From Flammeovirgaceae bacterium (lineage in GTDB: Bacteria > Bacteroidota > Bacteroidia > Cytophagales > Cyclobacteriaceae), in the NCBI GenBank assembly GCA_021298355.1, contig JAJTEH010000010.1, positions 23,488 through 87,487 of the forward strand: 64,000 nucleotides of DNA, read 5' to 3'. The translations under genes and the position numbers were made by a program. This document shows positions 45,774 through 54,965 of this stretch, one piece after another (positions within the stretch are counted from its first letter, which is position 1; each line of letters begins with the position of its first letter). The notes under the pieces are model-generated. The model had not been told where the DNA came from. It saw only the letters and a program-made list of their open reading frames with translations, and did no database searches.

Positions 45774-47162
45774 TTACTTAATTTTTATCAAATGATAGGT
45801 ATTTCCTGAATATTCTTTGTTTTGTAAGTGTAATATTCTTCCACCTTTTATTACTTCAAATTGTGCCCAATAATCTTCGGTAGCATTTTTAAATCGGTTA
45901 GTTATTATCAAACCCCAATTGCTAACAGTAGCCTTGCCTGTATATTTTTGGTTATACGTTGTAGTTGTGCCATAAACGCTAGATGCGCCAGCGTGTTTGC
46001 TACTATACGTTCCGTCTTTGTTAAACGTAAAATAATCGGTTGAACTTGCATAGTTCATGCCTGCATAACCGCCCGTATATACGTTATACAGATTTACACC
46101 TGCACTGCTAGATTCTGTCCACTCGCCAACCAAATCATTAGCAGAAACTGCAAACTTGTTATAGTTTAACATGTTCTGTAAGCCTTCAGGTTCTTTAAAA
46201 TATTGATAAAAAATTTCGCGAGTGGGAGCTACTGCTAAAATGGGTTTACAAATTCCATTTTTAACGATAACAGATATACCAATGTAAACTGATTTTTGAG
46301 TAGCCGTTTCAATAGCATTTCCTTCAATGAAATTAATTTTTAAGTAAGAAAAACCTTCATCTAATTTTTGAGCGTTTTGTATACGATAGTAAGGAACTAC
46401 CCATCTATTCCAAAAAAAATCTGAAATATCGCCTTGCAGATTATCAGGATAATTTTCCGGATAGATCAATTTAACATCAACTCCTTCTTTTTTAACGCTG
46501 ATAAAATCGGGTTGTACGTTAGCTATCCAACCATCATCGAAAGTAGTTGTAACAAAATAATAACCATCAGAATAGGTATTTGTAGTTTTAGTAGATGTGT
46601 TATTGTTTTCTGGTTGTATTACACTTTCTTTTTTTACCTCTGTTGGTTCTTTTATACTTTCATTTTTACTGATTTCAGCCTGCGTATTTATACGAGTTGG
46701 GTTGGAAGTATTTATTTCATTTACCGGCAATAGCCCATTCGGTACACTTCTTACTCGGGTTATATATACCAGCGTTTCATTTCTGCTGGTATTCATGTAA
46801 ACCATAAAAACACCGGAAATATGATTCAACAAAAAGTAATCTGTTTCATCGGGTAAAGTTACTTTGGCAAACCCAGCATTGTTGAGGTTGTTTAGTATTT
46901 CTTGTTCGGCTTGTTTATTGGTGGTGGGTATGGTTAAAATTTCCGGACTATTTTCTAACACAATGCCATGTTCTTGTGCTTCTAGTTCTAAAGCAGTTTG
47001 GGCAGCTGCAGTCGGAAAAACACGTTTATCTTGTTTTGCGCCTGCGGGTAAAGCAATTTTTGTTAATTCAGATTGCGTAACCGGTACAACGTTTTTTTGC
47101 GCAATAGATTCGAGGTTTAACAAAACACAAAACACAGCGAATGTTACTTTACGTAGAAGCAT
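45774..47162 (-). CDS. Exported protein with C-terminal lipocalin-like domain
   Basis: 462 residues with a signal peptide (residues 1-21, ending SIAQ). A low-complexity Glu/Asn/Thr linker lies at about 165-200. The last 115 residues ('NDLVGEWTESSSAGVNLYNVYTGGYAG', 'DYFTFNKDGTYSSKHAG', 'GKATVSNWGLIITNRFKN') resemble a lipocalin-like beta barrel. The middle ('YYFVTTTFDDGWIANVQPDFISVKKEGVDVKLIYPEN') is beta-rich and of unknown type. It is probably periplasmic or surface-bound. A 462-residue exported protein with no known partner; function unknown. Confidence 0.72.
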   Translation of the reverse strand: MLLRKVTFAVFCVLLNLESIAQKNVVPVTQSELTKIALPAGAKQDKRVFPTAAAQTALELEAQEHGIVLENSPEILTIPTTNKQAEQEILNNLNNAGFAKVTLPDETDYFLLNHISGVFMVYMNTSRNETLVYITRVRSVPNGLLPVNEINTSNPTRINTQAEISKNESIKEPTEVKKESVIQPENNNTSTKTTNTYSDGYYFVTTTFDDGWIANVQPDFISVKKEGVDVKLIYPENYPDNLQGDISDFFWNRWVVPYYRIQNAQKLDEGFSYLKINFIEGNAIETATQKSVYIGISVIVKNGICKPILAVAPTREIFYQYFKEPEGLQNMLNYNKFAVSANDLVGEWTESSSAGVNLYNVYTGGYAGMNYASSTDYFTFNKDGTYSSKHAGASSVYGTTTTYNQKYTGKATVSNWGLIITNRFKNATEDYWAQFEVIKGGRILHLQNKEYSGNTYHLIKIK

Positions 47163-47190
47163 AGGGAGTTGAGGTTAGTAAATTCTTTTC

Positions 47191-47442
47191 TTACTCTTTC
47201 ATATTCATTAATCCGGCTGCATATAAGTTAAATTCGAATGGATTGCAAAGCTCAAATCCATCAGTTGCTAAATCTTCCTTTATTTCTTCATCGAAAGTTA
47301 GCTCTCGCCACGAAACTTCACCGTGTTTAGGAATTGTTAATTCCGTACCGGCATGGTGGATAGGATTTAATCTTACGATAACAGTATAATCTTCGAACTG
47401 TTTTTTATAATATTCGTGTACGATATTGTTTGTTTTAGGCAT
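47191..47442 (-). CDS. Small protein of unknown function
   Basis: 83 residues without signal peptide or membrane span. The sequence mixes short strands ('YTVIVRLNPIHHAGTELTIPKHGEVSWRELTFDEEI') and an acidic end ('EDLATDGFELCNPFEFNLYAAGLMNMKE'). I do not recognise it. Its start lies only 7 nt from the start of the divergent GNAT gene. Codon use is normal and the frame is clean, so it is likely real. Confidence 0.6.
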   Translation of the reverse strand: MPKTNNIVHEYYKKQFEDYTVIVRLNPIHHAGTELTIPKHGEVSWRELTFDEEIKEDLATDGFELCNPFEFNLYAAGLMNMKE

Positions 47443-47449
47443 GTTTCTT

Positions 47450-47992
47450 ATGAATAAATTAGACTTACCCGTTAGTTTTCAATCCGAGCGTTTGATTTTT
47501 ACCAGACTAAGGTACGAAGATGCAGAAGAAATTTTTTATAGTTATGCCAGTAAATTAGTTTGTACTAAATATTTAAGTTGGCCAACACATCAAAAAATAA
47601 CCGACACACATTATTTTCTACAATATGCTGTTAAAGCCTGGAACCTCGGCTTAGATTATTCCTACAGCATAAGACTAAAGGAAAACAACCGTTTGGTTGG
47701 CGCTTATGGCATTATAAACGAAAATGGTAAAATTCAATTTGGCTATGTGTTAAGCGAACAACATTGGGGTAAAGGTTTTGCTACCGAAGCTTGCATGGCG
47801 GTAACCCATCAATTAAAAAAGGTAAAAAACATTTTCAGAATAGGAACGTATGTAGATTGTGAGCATACAATTTCTTGTAAAGTTTTAGAGAAATCGGGAT
47901 TTGTAAGAGAAGCTCACTTAAAAAACTGGTTGGTTTTTCCTAACCAAGGGAACTTGCCAAAAGATTGTTGGGTTTACATACTTCAAGACTAA
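47450..47992 (+). CDS. GNAT-family acetyltransferase (RimJ/RimL type)
   Basis: 180 residues from ATG 47450 ('MNKLDLPVSFQSERLIFTRLRYEDAEEIF'); the upstream frame to 47426 would overlap the divergent gene. GNAT motifs are visible: 'YSIRLKENNRLVGAYGIINENGKIQFGYVLSEQHWGKGFATEAC' region (about 80-125, including the pyrophosphate loop 'QHWGKGFA') and 'HTISCKVLEKSGFVREAHLKNW'. It transfers acetyl groups from acetyl-CoA to an amino group, often of a protein N-terminus. Substrate unknown. Confidence 0.9.
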   Translation: MNKLDLPVSFQSERLIFTRLRYEDAEEIFYSYASKLVCTKYLSWPTHQKITDTHYFLQYAVKAWNLGLDYSYSIRLKENNRLVGAYGIINENGKIQFGYVLSEQHWGKGFATEACMAVTHQLKKVKNIFRIGTYVDCEHTISCKVLEKSGFVREAHLKNWLVFPNQGNLPKDCWVYILQD

Positions 47993-48031
47993 AATAATTT
48001 ATTTATCGCTTCGACTCTACTAAAAAAGAAT

Positions 48032-49324
48032 TTGTTCCGATACAGAAACCTGGGTTTATTGGAATCTATCGATCTGGAAACTGTGAAAAGCGAATACCAA
48101 CGCAGTTACCTTATGGTATCTATATTGTTGGCAGGTGTTGCTATTGTAATAGTTAATTTTTTCATCATCGATATTTCTGTTGCGCAATTTTATGGCGGAG
48201 CGCAAGTTTATTTCTTTACCATATTGTGGTTGCTGATAATGGTTGCTTACGAAGCAATTATCTTACAATTTTTAAAACGAAAATTAAAGGCGCAACAAAC
48301 AGTTTCAGACTCCTTTAAAATGATTCATAGTTTTATTGAAGTTACTTTTCCGAGTTTGATTTTGGTTCAAATGGTTTTTGGTTATGAAATGCTCGCCATT
48401 ATCGAATCGCCAATTCTGGCTATTTATTATGTGTTCATCATCTTATCTATTTTACATCTCGAATTTTCTATCAGTATTTTTACCGGTGCCATAGCTGCCA
48501 TACAATTTGGATTAATTGTGTATTTCGGTTTCGAGTATGTAACACCACAAGCTGCCTATATTCCTACATCTCCTGAAAATTCGTATTACATACGGGGAAT
48601 ATTATTGGTATTATCGAGTGCCGCTGCCGGTTTTGTGGCGCGAGAATTAAAAAACAGAATTCAATCTTCGTTTGATTCTAACAAGGCTAAAGATGAATTA
48701 GCGAATTTATTTAACCAACAAGTTTCGAGAGAGGTTAGCCAATCTTTAATCAAAGATAAAGGTGCTACCAAACGATTAGAAGCAACTGTGATGTTTTTAG
48801 ACATCAGGAATTTTACAGAATTTGCTGATACCCACACATCCGATGAAGTAATCGATTATCAGAATAAATTTTTATCGCCCATAATCGGAATCATTAATCA
48901 ACATCAAGGTGTTGTATTGCAGATTTTAGGCGATGGTGTAATGGCATGTTTTGGTTCGCCTGTTGAAAATGCATTACATGCCGATATGGCCTTTCAGGCG
49001 AGTTTAGCCATCAGAAAAAAAGTAGAACAATTAATTGCCGATGGAGAAATTCCGGTTACTAAATATGGTATCGGTATGCACAGTGGCGAAATAGTATCCG
49101 GTAATATTGGAAACGAGAATAGAAAACAATTTTCGATCAGTGGTTCTCCTGTAATTATTGCCAGCAGGTTAGAGCAACTTACCAAAAAATACCGAAGCGA
49201 TATTTTACTCTCTGAAGCTGTATACGGTTTAATTCAACCCGGTAAAATTAAATTAAACTGTTTAGGTGAAGAACCTTTAAAAGGCATAGGCAAACCAGTA
49301 AAAGTTTACGCAATTGCAGATTAA
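48032..49324 (+). CDS. Class III nucleotide cyclase with membrane sensor domain
   Basis: 430 residues from an unusual TTG start; no ATG lies in frame between the GNAT stop (47990) and codon 28. The first 200 residues hold about six hydrophobic segments, then a short coiled linker, then a class III cyclase domain: 'VMFLDIRNFTEF' with metal Asp, 'QILGDGVMACFGS' with the second Asp, 'YGIGMHSGEIVSGNIGN', and Arg in 'VIIASRLEQLTK'. The usual adenine-specifying Lys is Gln ('VVLQILGD') and the transition-state Asn is Ile, a pattern that makes ATP-to-cAMP activity uncertain. Neighbours are YdeI-like (6 bp downstream) and a convergent Pycsar effector-type gene. Confidence 0.85.
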   Translation: MFRYRNLGLLESIDLETVKSEYQRSYLMVSILLAGVAIVIVNFFIIDISVAQFYGGAQVYFFTILWLLIMVAYEAIILQFLKRKLKAQQTVSDSFKMIHSFIEVTFPSLILVQMVFGYEMLAIIESPILAIYYVFIILSILHLEFSISIFTGAIAAIQFGLIVYFGFEYVTPQAAYIPTSPENSYYIRGILLVLSSAAAGFVARELKNRIQSSFDSNKAKDELANLFNQQVSREVSQSLIKDKGATKRLEATVMFLDIRNFTEFADTHTSDEVIDYQNKFLSPIIGIINQHQGVVLQILGDGVMACFGSPVENALHADMAFQASLAIRKKVEQLIADGEIPVTKYGIGMHSGEIVSGNIGNENRKQFSISGSPVIIASRLEQLTKKYRSDILLSEAVYGLIQPGKIKLNCLGEEPLKGIGKPVKVYAIAD

Positions 49325-49329
49325 CGCTC

Positions 49330-49920
49330 ATGGCTAACCCTATACAAGAAAGCAATAGTTTCTATGCAAAAGACTTAGCTGCCTGGCATAAGTGGTTAGC
49401 AGAAAATCATAACCTGAAAGAATTTGTTTGGTTAATTCTTTTTAAGAAAAATTCGAAAACACCTTGCATTACTTTACAGGATGCTATAGATGAAGCCTTG
49501 TGTTTTGGTTGGATTGATAGCAAACCCAATAAACGAGATGCAGAAAGTTATTACTTATTTTTCGCACAACGTAAACCTAAAAGTGTGTGGAGTAAAATAA
49601 ATAAAGAAAAAGTAAAACGTTTGCTAGCCGAAGGAAGAATACAAAAAGCAGGATTGCGAAAAATTGAACAGGCAAAAAAAGATGGGAGCTGGGATATTTT
49701 AAATGAAATTGAAGAGTTGATTATGCCCGAAGATTTAAAAACAGCATTAGATAAAAACAGAAAAGCTAACGAGTATTTCGAGGCATTTCCGCCTGGCATA
49801 AAAAAAGGTATTTACCAATGGATTATCAGTGCTAAAAAAACAGAAACCAGAGAAAAAAGAATTGAAACAACAGTTCAATTCGCTGCTGAAAACAAAAGGG
49901 CTAATCAATGGAAAGAGTAA
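49330..49920 (+). CDS. YdeI/OmpD-associated family protein
   Basis: 196 residues matching the YdeI-type family: 'SFYAKDLAAWHKWLAENHNLKEFVWLILFKKNSKTPCITLQDAIDEALCFGWIDSKPNKRD' region (about 9-71), 'SVWSKINKEKVKRLLAEGRI' and 'AKKTETREKRIETTVQFAAE'. It is basic and soluble. Some relatives are linked to bacteriocin or peptide resistance, but the biochemical role is unknown. It starts 6 bp after the cyclase stop, so the two may be co-transcribed, and converges with the HD/PycTM gene with an 8-bp gap. Confidence 0.85.
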   Translation: MANPIQESNSFYAKDLAAWHKWLAENHNLKEFVWLILFKKNSKTPCITLQDAIDEALCFGWIDSKPNKRDAESYYLFFAQRKPKSVWSKINKEKVKRLLAEGRIQKAGLRKIEQAKKDGSWDILNEIEELIMPEDLKTALDKNRKANEYFEAFPPGIKKGIYQWIISAKKTETREKRIETTVQFAAENKRANQWKE

Positions 49921-49928
49921 TTTGAAAG

Positions 49929-51173
49929 TTAAAAACTGAATAGTGCCTGAATTTGATAAGGTTGATAATACAAAAGCATCATCAGTAAAAAGCCTAAAAC
50001 AGAAGCTACAAAGCCAAACATAAATACGGTGTACGACAAACGCAGAAATTTATATTTACGTGCTAACACTTTGCCCAAAAAGTAAATGTCTTTAATCATA
50101 CTACCATACAAGTATTCATAATCTTTCATCATCTCGCGCATACCCCATTCGTAATCTTTCAACTCCATGTTATGAAAATTCCCGAAGAAGAGCAGATTGG
50201 TTTTCTTTCTTTCAATATCTTCTTTTGTAAATTTTCCGCTAGCGATGTTAGGGCGTGTGGCTAAAATGGCCAATACAATGGTTACCAAACAGGTGATCAC
50301 CAGTAAAATAGTTGGAGCCAATAAATGCGGATACTCGGTTATCTTTCTAAATAAAACGGAAACGATTATAGATAAAATAATGGTGTTGATAGAAATCATG
50401 ATGTTGGCTTTGGTATCGGCCATGCCGGATAGCGTAACATGATTTTCTGATGTTGTGCGAAACATGGTTTCGATACCGCGTTCGGGTCTATTGCTTTTTT
50501 CGAGTTTCGCTTTTAGTTTTTCAATTTTCTTTTCGAGTTTATGTTTACTCTGTAAGTGCTCATCGGATTCTTCTAAATCATCCGACTTTAATTTCTTCTT
50601 TAGTTTTTTAATGTTTTGCTTTTTTCCTTCATGTAAAATCATTTTGCCATACTCCGTAAAGTATTCGTGCGCGCGCAAAAAATTTAAATTAAACTGAATC
50701 CATTCTTCATCAGTATTAAATTTCATTCCTTTGATGGTCTCAAATTCCTGGCGAAGCTTTACGCCACATGTCTCTAAACCGGGTTGAGATAGGTGATACA
50801 AATCGGCATCGCATAAAACCATTCCTAAAATATCAACGGGTTTTTGAGGCATGGTGGTAGCAAGAATAGTTCTCTTTACTTCTTCTATTTTACTTTCGGT
50901 AGCTCCCCAATTTTTTAGAAGTTCAACCGCTTCATCAGCCGATAATTTTTCGTGGTTTTCGCAGCAGTTTACATACCCAACATCGTGTAGCCAAGCCGCT
51001 ACAGCAACGGTTTCGAGTTGGTCGGGGGTAAGATTACTGGCCTTGCCAATTAGGTTAGCAGCGTATACAACTTCTTGCGTATGTTCCAGGTTGTGGTATA
51101 CGAAGTGCTCAGGTAAATTCCTGAGTTTATCTTCTGCAAATGCTTGTGCCTGTTCGATTAAGCTACTTTTCAT
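49929..51173 (-). CDS. HD-domain protein with Pycsar-type transmembrane effector domain (PycTM, DUF5706)
   Basis: 414 residues. An HD phosphohydrolase domain spans about 1-190 with H in 'FVYHNLEHTQEVVY', the HD pair in 'WLHDVGYVNCCENHE' and D in 'VLCDADLYHL'. A highly charged coiled coil (about 195-240) follows, then 'FRTTSENHVTLSGMADTKAN', the signature of the Pycsar effector membrane domain, and three to four membrane spans to the C-terminus. In Pycsar anti-phage systems PycTM proteins respond to cUMP or cCMP and damage the membrane. The HD-fused form is common in Bacteroidota and its role is not established. A nucleotide cyclase lies 600 bp away on the other strand. Confidence 0.86.
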   Translation of the reverse strand: MKSSLIEQAQAFAEDKLRNLPEHFVYHNLEHTQEVVYAANLIGKASNLTPDQLETVAVAAWLHDVGYVNCCENHEKLSADEAVELLKNWGATESKIEEVKRTILATTMPQKPVDILGMVLCDADLYHLSQPGLETCGVKLRQEFETIKGMKFNTDEEWIQFNLNFLRAHEYFTEYGKMILHEGKKQNIKKLKKKLKSDDLEESDEHLQSKHKLEKKIEKLKAKLEKSNRPERGIETMFRTTSENHVTLSGMADTKANIMISINTIILSIIVSVLFRKITEYPHLLAPTILLVITCLVTIVLAILATRPNIASGKFTKEDIERKKTNLLFFGNFHNMELKDYEWGMREMMKDYEYLYGSMIKDIYFLGKVLARKYKFLRLSYTVFMFGFVASVLGFLLMMLLYYQPYQIQALFSF

Positions 51174-51296
51174 ACTTCAATACCTGTAAAACTACAATTT
51201 TTTAAAATTGGTTTACGACTATCTTAATAAATTAGAACGAAATTGTTTTTACCTGCGTTTATTGCGTATTCCTGATTATCCAACCTTATTGCGCCT

Positions 51297-54200
51297 ATGC
51301 GATTGTTTGTACTGTTGTTTTTTTTACTTTTCTATTCTTTGGTACAGGCGCAAGAAAAGCCGGTGCGCATTTTATTTATTGGCGATGCCGGATTAGCCAC
51401 AGTAAAAACGAATGGCTTACATAATTTAGTATCCCATCAACACACAACGCTGATTCCATCTGCTAGTTTCTTTTTAGGCGATAACATTTATCCGGTTGGT
51501 ATGCCTGATGTTTCGCATCCGAAAAGAAAGGAAGCAGAACTAATTTTGAGAGAGCAAATTGAGTTAGTTAAAAACTTTAACACACCCATTCTTTTTGTTC
51601 CGGGTAACCACGATTGGCAAAATGGAAAGGCCGGAGGTAAGCAACACATTCTTAATCAACAAGCATTTTTAGATTCATTAAAAATTCCTGGTTTGCAATT
51701 GCTACCCGGAAATGCATGTCCGGGTCCGGAAATAGTAGAAGTGTCTCAGCATGTTGTAGTTTTTGTTATCGATTCGCAATGGTTTTTGCATCCGTGGGAT
51801 AAACCAATCGGAGATGACAGTTCCTGCGAGTGTAAGAAACCAACAGATGTTTTGTTAATGTTGCAATCGTTGTTTGAAAAACATGCTGAGAAACAAAAAA
51901 TTGTTGTAGCCCATCATCCTATCTTATCATACTCTGAGCACGGTGGTGTGTTTCCGCTAGAAGCGCATATTTTTCCGTTGCGAAGCATTCATAAACAATT
52001 ATATCTTCCTTTGCCTGTTGTGGGTTCTATTTATCCTACCTACAGAAAATATTTTGGCAACATTCAAGATTTGGCACATCCTCTTGCCCGCCAATACCAA
52101 CAAAGCATGCACAACTTGCTTAAAAATTATCCGGGCTCAGTATATGTAAATGGACATGAACATGTTTTGCAACACGCTGTAAAAGATCAGGTTCATTACA
52201 TCACGAGTGGCTCTGGAGTAAAATCAACATATGTTAGAAAAAAGAAAGAAGCGGTTTTTGTTTCTGATCAGCATGGTTTTGTAACACTCGATTTCTCTGA
52301 TAACAAAAGTGTGATTCAATTTTGGGAGGTGAATAAATCAAATCCAGTACATCGTGTTGAAATCCCATTAACTCAAAGTAAGACTAATCTATCTTTTTCA
52401 AATCCAATTAATTTCGAGCAAGCGATTAATATAAGTGCCAGCCAGCGTTACCGAAATAAACATGATTTTTGGCTAGGAAAAAATTACAGGGAAGTTTGGA
52501 AGCAACCTGTTACTGTTTATCCAATTGATATTAGAAATAAAGAAGGTGGATTAAAAATTTTGCAAAAGGGTGGAGGTATGCAAACGTTAAGCCTACGGCT
52601 TGAAGATAAAAAAGGTAAAGAGTATACCTTACGTTCGGTAGAAAAATATCCGGAGAAAGCGGTGCCAGACATTTTAAGAAAAACGTTTGCACAAGATTTA
52701 GTACAAGATCAAATTTCTGCTTCCCATCCTTATGCAGCGTTAACCATTCCGCCTATCTCAAAAGCAGCCGGTATTTATTATACACAACCCGAATTAGTAT
52801 ACATACCTGCTGATACAGCTTTAGGTAACTATCAAACTGAATTTGCCAATACATTAGCCCTTTTTGAAGAACGACCTGCAGGAGATGGAAGTGCAAAAGC
52901 AAATTTTGGTTATACCAAAAAAATTATAGCCACAGACAAAGTGTTAACAGCTCTGCAACAAGATAACGATGTATATATTGATCAATCTTTTGTTGCTCGT
53001 AACAGATTATTCGATTTAATGATTGGTGATTGGGACAGACACGATGACCAATGGCGTTGGGCAAGTTTTAAATTAAAAGATAAAACAACGTACAGGCCTA
53101 TTCCGCGCGATAGAGACCAAGCGTATTTCGTAAGCGATGGCATGTTAGCTAAAGTGTGGAGCCGGAGATGGGCTTTGCCTAAGTTCGAAGGTTTTAACCA
53201 CCACGTTAGATGGACACCCGGCTTTATGTTTAATGCACGTTATTTCGATCGTTCTTTTTTAAATGAATTGTCGTTGGAAGAATGGTTGAAAGAAGCAAAA
53301 TATTTGCAGGAACATGTAACGGATGCTGCTATAGATAGTGCAATGTTATTCTTTCCAAAAGAAGTATATGCCTTGCATGCTGATGAAATTGCGAGTAAAA
53401 TTAAAGCAAGACGTAATCAACTCAATCAATACGCCAGTGAGCATTACCAGTATTTGGCCAGAGAAATAGATATTCCTTCATCCGATAAGCGAGAATTATT
53501 TAAGATTGATATAAAGGAAAAAGGAGATGCCAACGTTCAGATATATAAAATATCGAAAAAAGGAAAAGTATCCGATAAACTATATCATCGAAACATTTCA
53601 GCTAATGAAACCCATGAAGTGCGTTTGTATGGCAGGGGAGGTGATGATGTGTTTCAATTTTCAGGAGGTAAGAGTAAAATAAAATTTAGAGTTATTGGAG
53701 GCTATGGAAATGACACACTACATAATACATCAAGAGAAATGGTTTATTTGTACGATTTAAAAAATGGAATTTCAATAGATAAATATGCTAAGTATAGAAA
53801 TCGCTTGTCTGTTAATCCAATTGTAAATGAATACAACAGAAAAGCTTTTCAATATCCGCGATTAGCTCCTTTATTGTATGGTAATTTTAATTTTGATGAT
53901 GGCTTATTTATAGGAGGAGGATTTTTGGCCACTACCCATGGCTTTAGAAAAACACCTTACAAAGCACAACATCTTTTCTTAGCATCTCATGCTTTATTAA
54001 CGGAGTCGTATAACTTTAAATACGATGGTCGCTTTACAGATGTAGTAGGAAAATTTTCTTTATTGATAGATGCAGATTTAAAAGCACCCAACTTCATCAA
54101 TAACTTTTTCGGTTGGGGAAATGAAACGAAGTTTGATCGTGAGATTGATGAACGTCCGGATTTGGATTTAGAAAGACCCATCGATTTTTATCGCATACGC

Positions 54201-54965
54201 ACAGAGGAATTGTTTACCCAATTGAAATTACAACATCGTTTGGGAAGTTTCGGTTTTTGGCAAATGGGTTTGATTTACCAAAGAGCTGAGATTGATAAAC
54301 CAACACGTAACAATCGATACATTGCAGAGTTTGGAGCCACCCAACCCGAAGGTTTTTTTGAAAACATTAAAAACTTTGGAGGTGCAATTTTAGCACTAGG
54401 CGTTGATCAGGTAGATAACAAAGTAAATCCATCGAGAGGGATTCGTGCTTTGGTACAAAACAGATTGATGCTTGGTTTCGATAAAGATGCAGCCAATTTT
54501 ACCGCTACAGATTTTACAGTTTCTCTTTATCAATCGTTCAGAAAAAATTCGCGCACTACTTTTGCCTGGCGAGTAGGAGGTGGTTTAAATACCGGAACGT
54601 ACGATGTGTACAATGCGCAAATTCTGGATGGCAAAACAGAATTGCGTGGCTATAGAAAAACAAGGTTTTATGGCGATTCAAAAATCTATTCCAACTTCGA
54701 AGCAAGGATAAAAATCGCCAACTTCCGGTCTTATCTTTTTCCGGCAAGTTTTGGTATTCATGGTTTTTACGACACGGGTCGCGTTTGGTACGAAGATGAA
54801 AACGGCAGAGATACCAGTGTTACCGATGGTAAATCAGAAAAATGGCATCAAGGTATTGGCGCTGGTTTATGGTTAACACCTTTCGGTATTACAGTTATCA
54901 GCACAGAATTCGCTCACGGTGGCGATGGAAATCTCGTGTATTTGCGATTAGGATTCTTATTTTGA
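51297..54965 (+). CDS. Metallophosphoesterase fused to BamA-like outer-membrane barrel
   Basis: 1222 residues with a signal peptide (residues 1-16, ending VQAQ). Residues 20-320 are a calcineurin-like phosphoesterase with all metal motifs: 'FIGDAGLA', 'FLGDNIY', 'VPGNHDWQ', 'VAHHPIL' and 'NGHEHVLQH'. A middle region (about 390-850) has 'GDWDRHDDQWRWASFK' and 'YRPIPRDRDQAYF'. The last 370 residues are a surface-antigen (BamA/ShlB) type barrel with 'GGGFLATTHGFRKTPYKAQH', 'PSRGIRALVQNRLML' and a terminal 'VYLRLGFLF'. The phosphoesterase is thus probably anchored at the outer membrane. The architecture is known in Bacteroidota; function unknown. It ends exactly where the convergent gene begins its stop codon. 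Confidence 0.9.
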   Translation: MRLFVLLFFLLFYSLVQAQEKPVRILFIGDAGLATVKTNGLHNLVSHQHTTLIPSASFFLGDNIYPVGMPDVSHPKRKEAELILREQIELVKNFNTPILFVPGNHDWQNGKAGGKQHILNQQAFLDSLKIPGLQLLPGNACPGPEIVEVSQHVVVFVIDSQWFLHPWDKPIGDDSSCECKKPTDVLLMLQSLFEKHAEKQKIVVAHHPILSYSEHGGVFPLEAHIFPLRSIHKQLYLPLPVVGSIYPTYRKYFGNIQDLAHPLARQYQQSMHNLLKNYPGSVYVNGHEHVLQHAVKDQVHYITSGSGVKSTYVRKKKEAVFVSDQHGFVTLDFSDNKSVIQFWEVNKSNPVHRVEIPLTQSKTNLSFSNPINFEQAINISASQRYRNKHDFWLGKNYREVWKQPVTVYPIDIRNKEGGLKILQKGGGMQTLSLRLEDKKGKEYTLRSVEKYPEKAVPDILRKTFAQDLVQDQISASHPYAALTIPPISKAAGIYYTQPELVYIPADTALGNYQTEFANTLALFEERPAGDGSAKANFGYTKKIIATDKVLTALQQDNDVYIDQSFVARNRLFDLMIGDWDRHDDQWRWASFKLKDKTTYRPIPRDRDQAYFVSDGMLAKVWSRRWALPKFEGFNHHVRWTPGFMFNARYFDRSFLNELSLEEWLKEAKYLQEHVTDAAIDSAMLFFPKEVYALHADEIASKIKARRNQLNQYASEHYQYLAREIDIPSSDKRELFKIDIKEKGDANVQIYKISKKGKVSDKLYHRNISANETHEVRLYGRGGDDVFQFSGGKSKIKFRVIGGYGNDTLHNTSREMVYLYDLKNGISIDKYAKYRNRLSVNPIVNEYNRKAFQYPRLAPLLYGNFNFDDGLFIGGGFLATTHGFRKTPYKAQHLFLASHALLTESYNFKYDGRFTDVVGKFSLLIDADLKAPNFINNFFGWGNETKFDREIDERPDLDLERPIDFYRIRTEELFTQLKLQHRLGSFGFWQMGLIYQRAEIDKPTRNNRYIAEFGATQPEGFFENIKNFGGAILALGVDQVDNKVNPSRGIRALVQNRLMLGFDKDAANFTATDFTVSLYQSFRKNSRTTFAWRVGGGLNTGTYDVYNAQILDGKTELRGYRKTRFYGDSKIYSNFEARIKIANFRSYLFPASFGIHGFYDTGRVWYEDENGRDTSVTDGKSEKWHQGIGAGLWLTPFGITVISTEFAHGGDGNLVYLRLGFLF

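Noticed and set aside
48032..51173. Classical Pycsar operon
   Set aside because: Genes are convergent and separated, and the cyclase is a membrane protein; kept only as a hypothesis.
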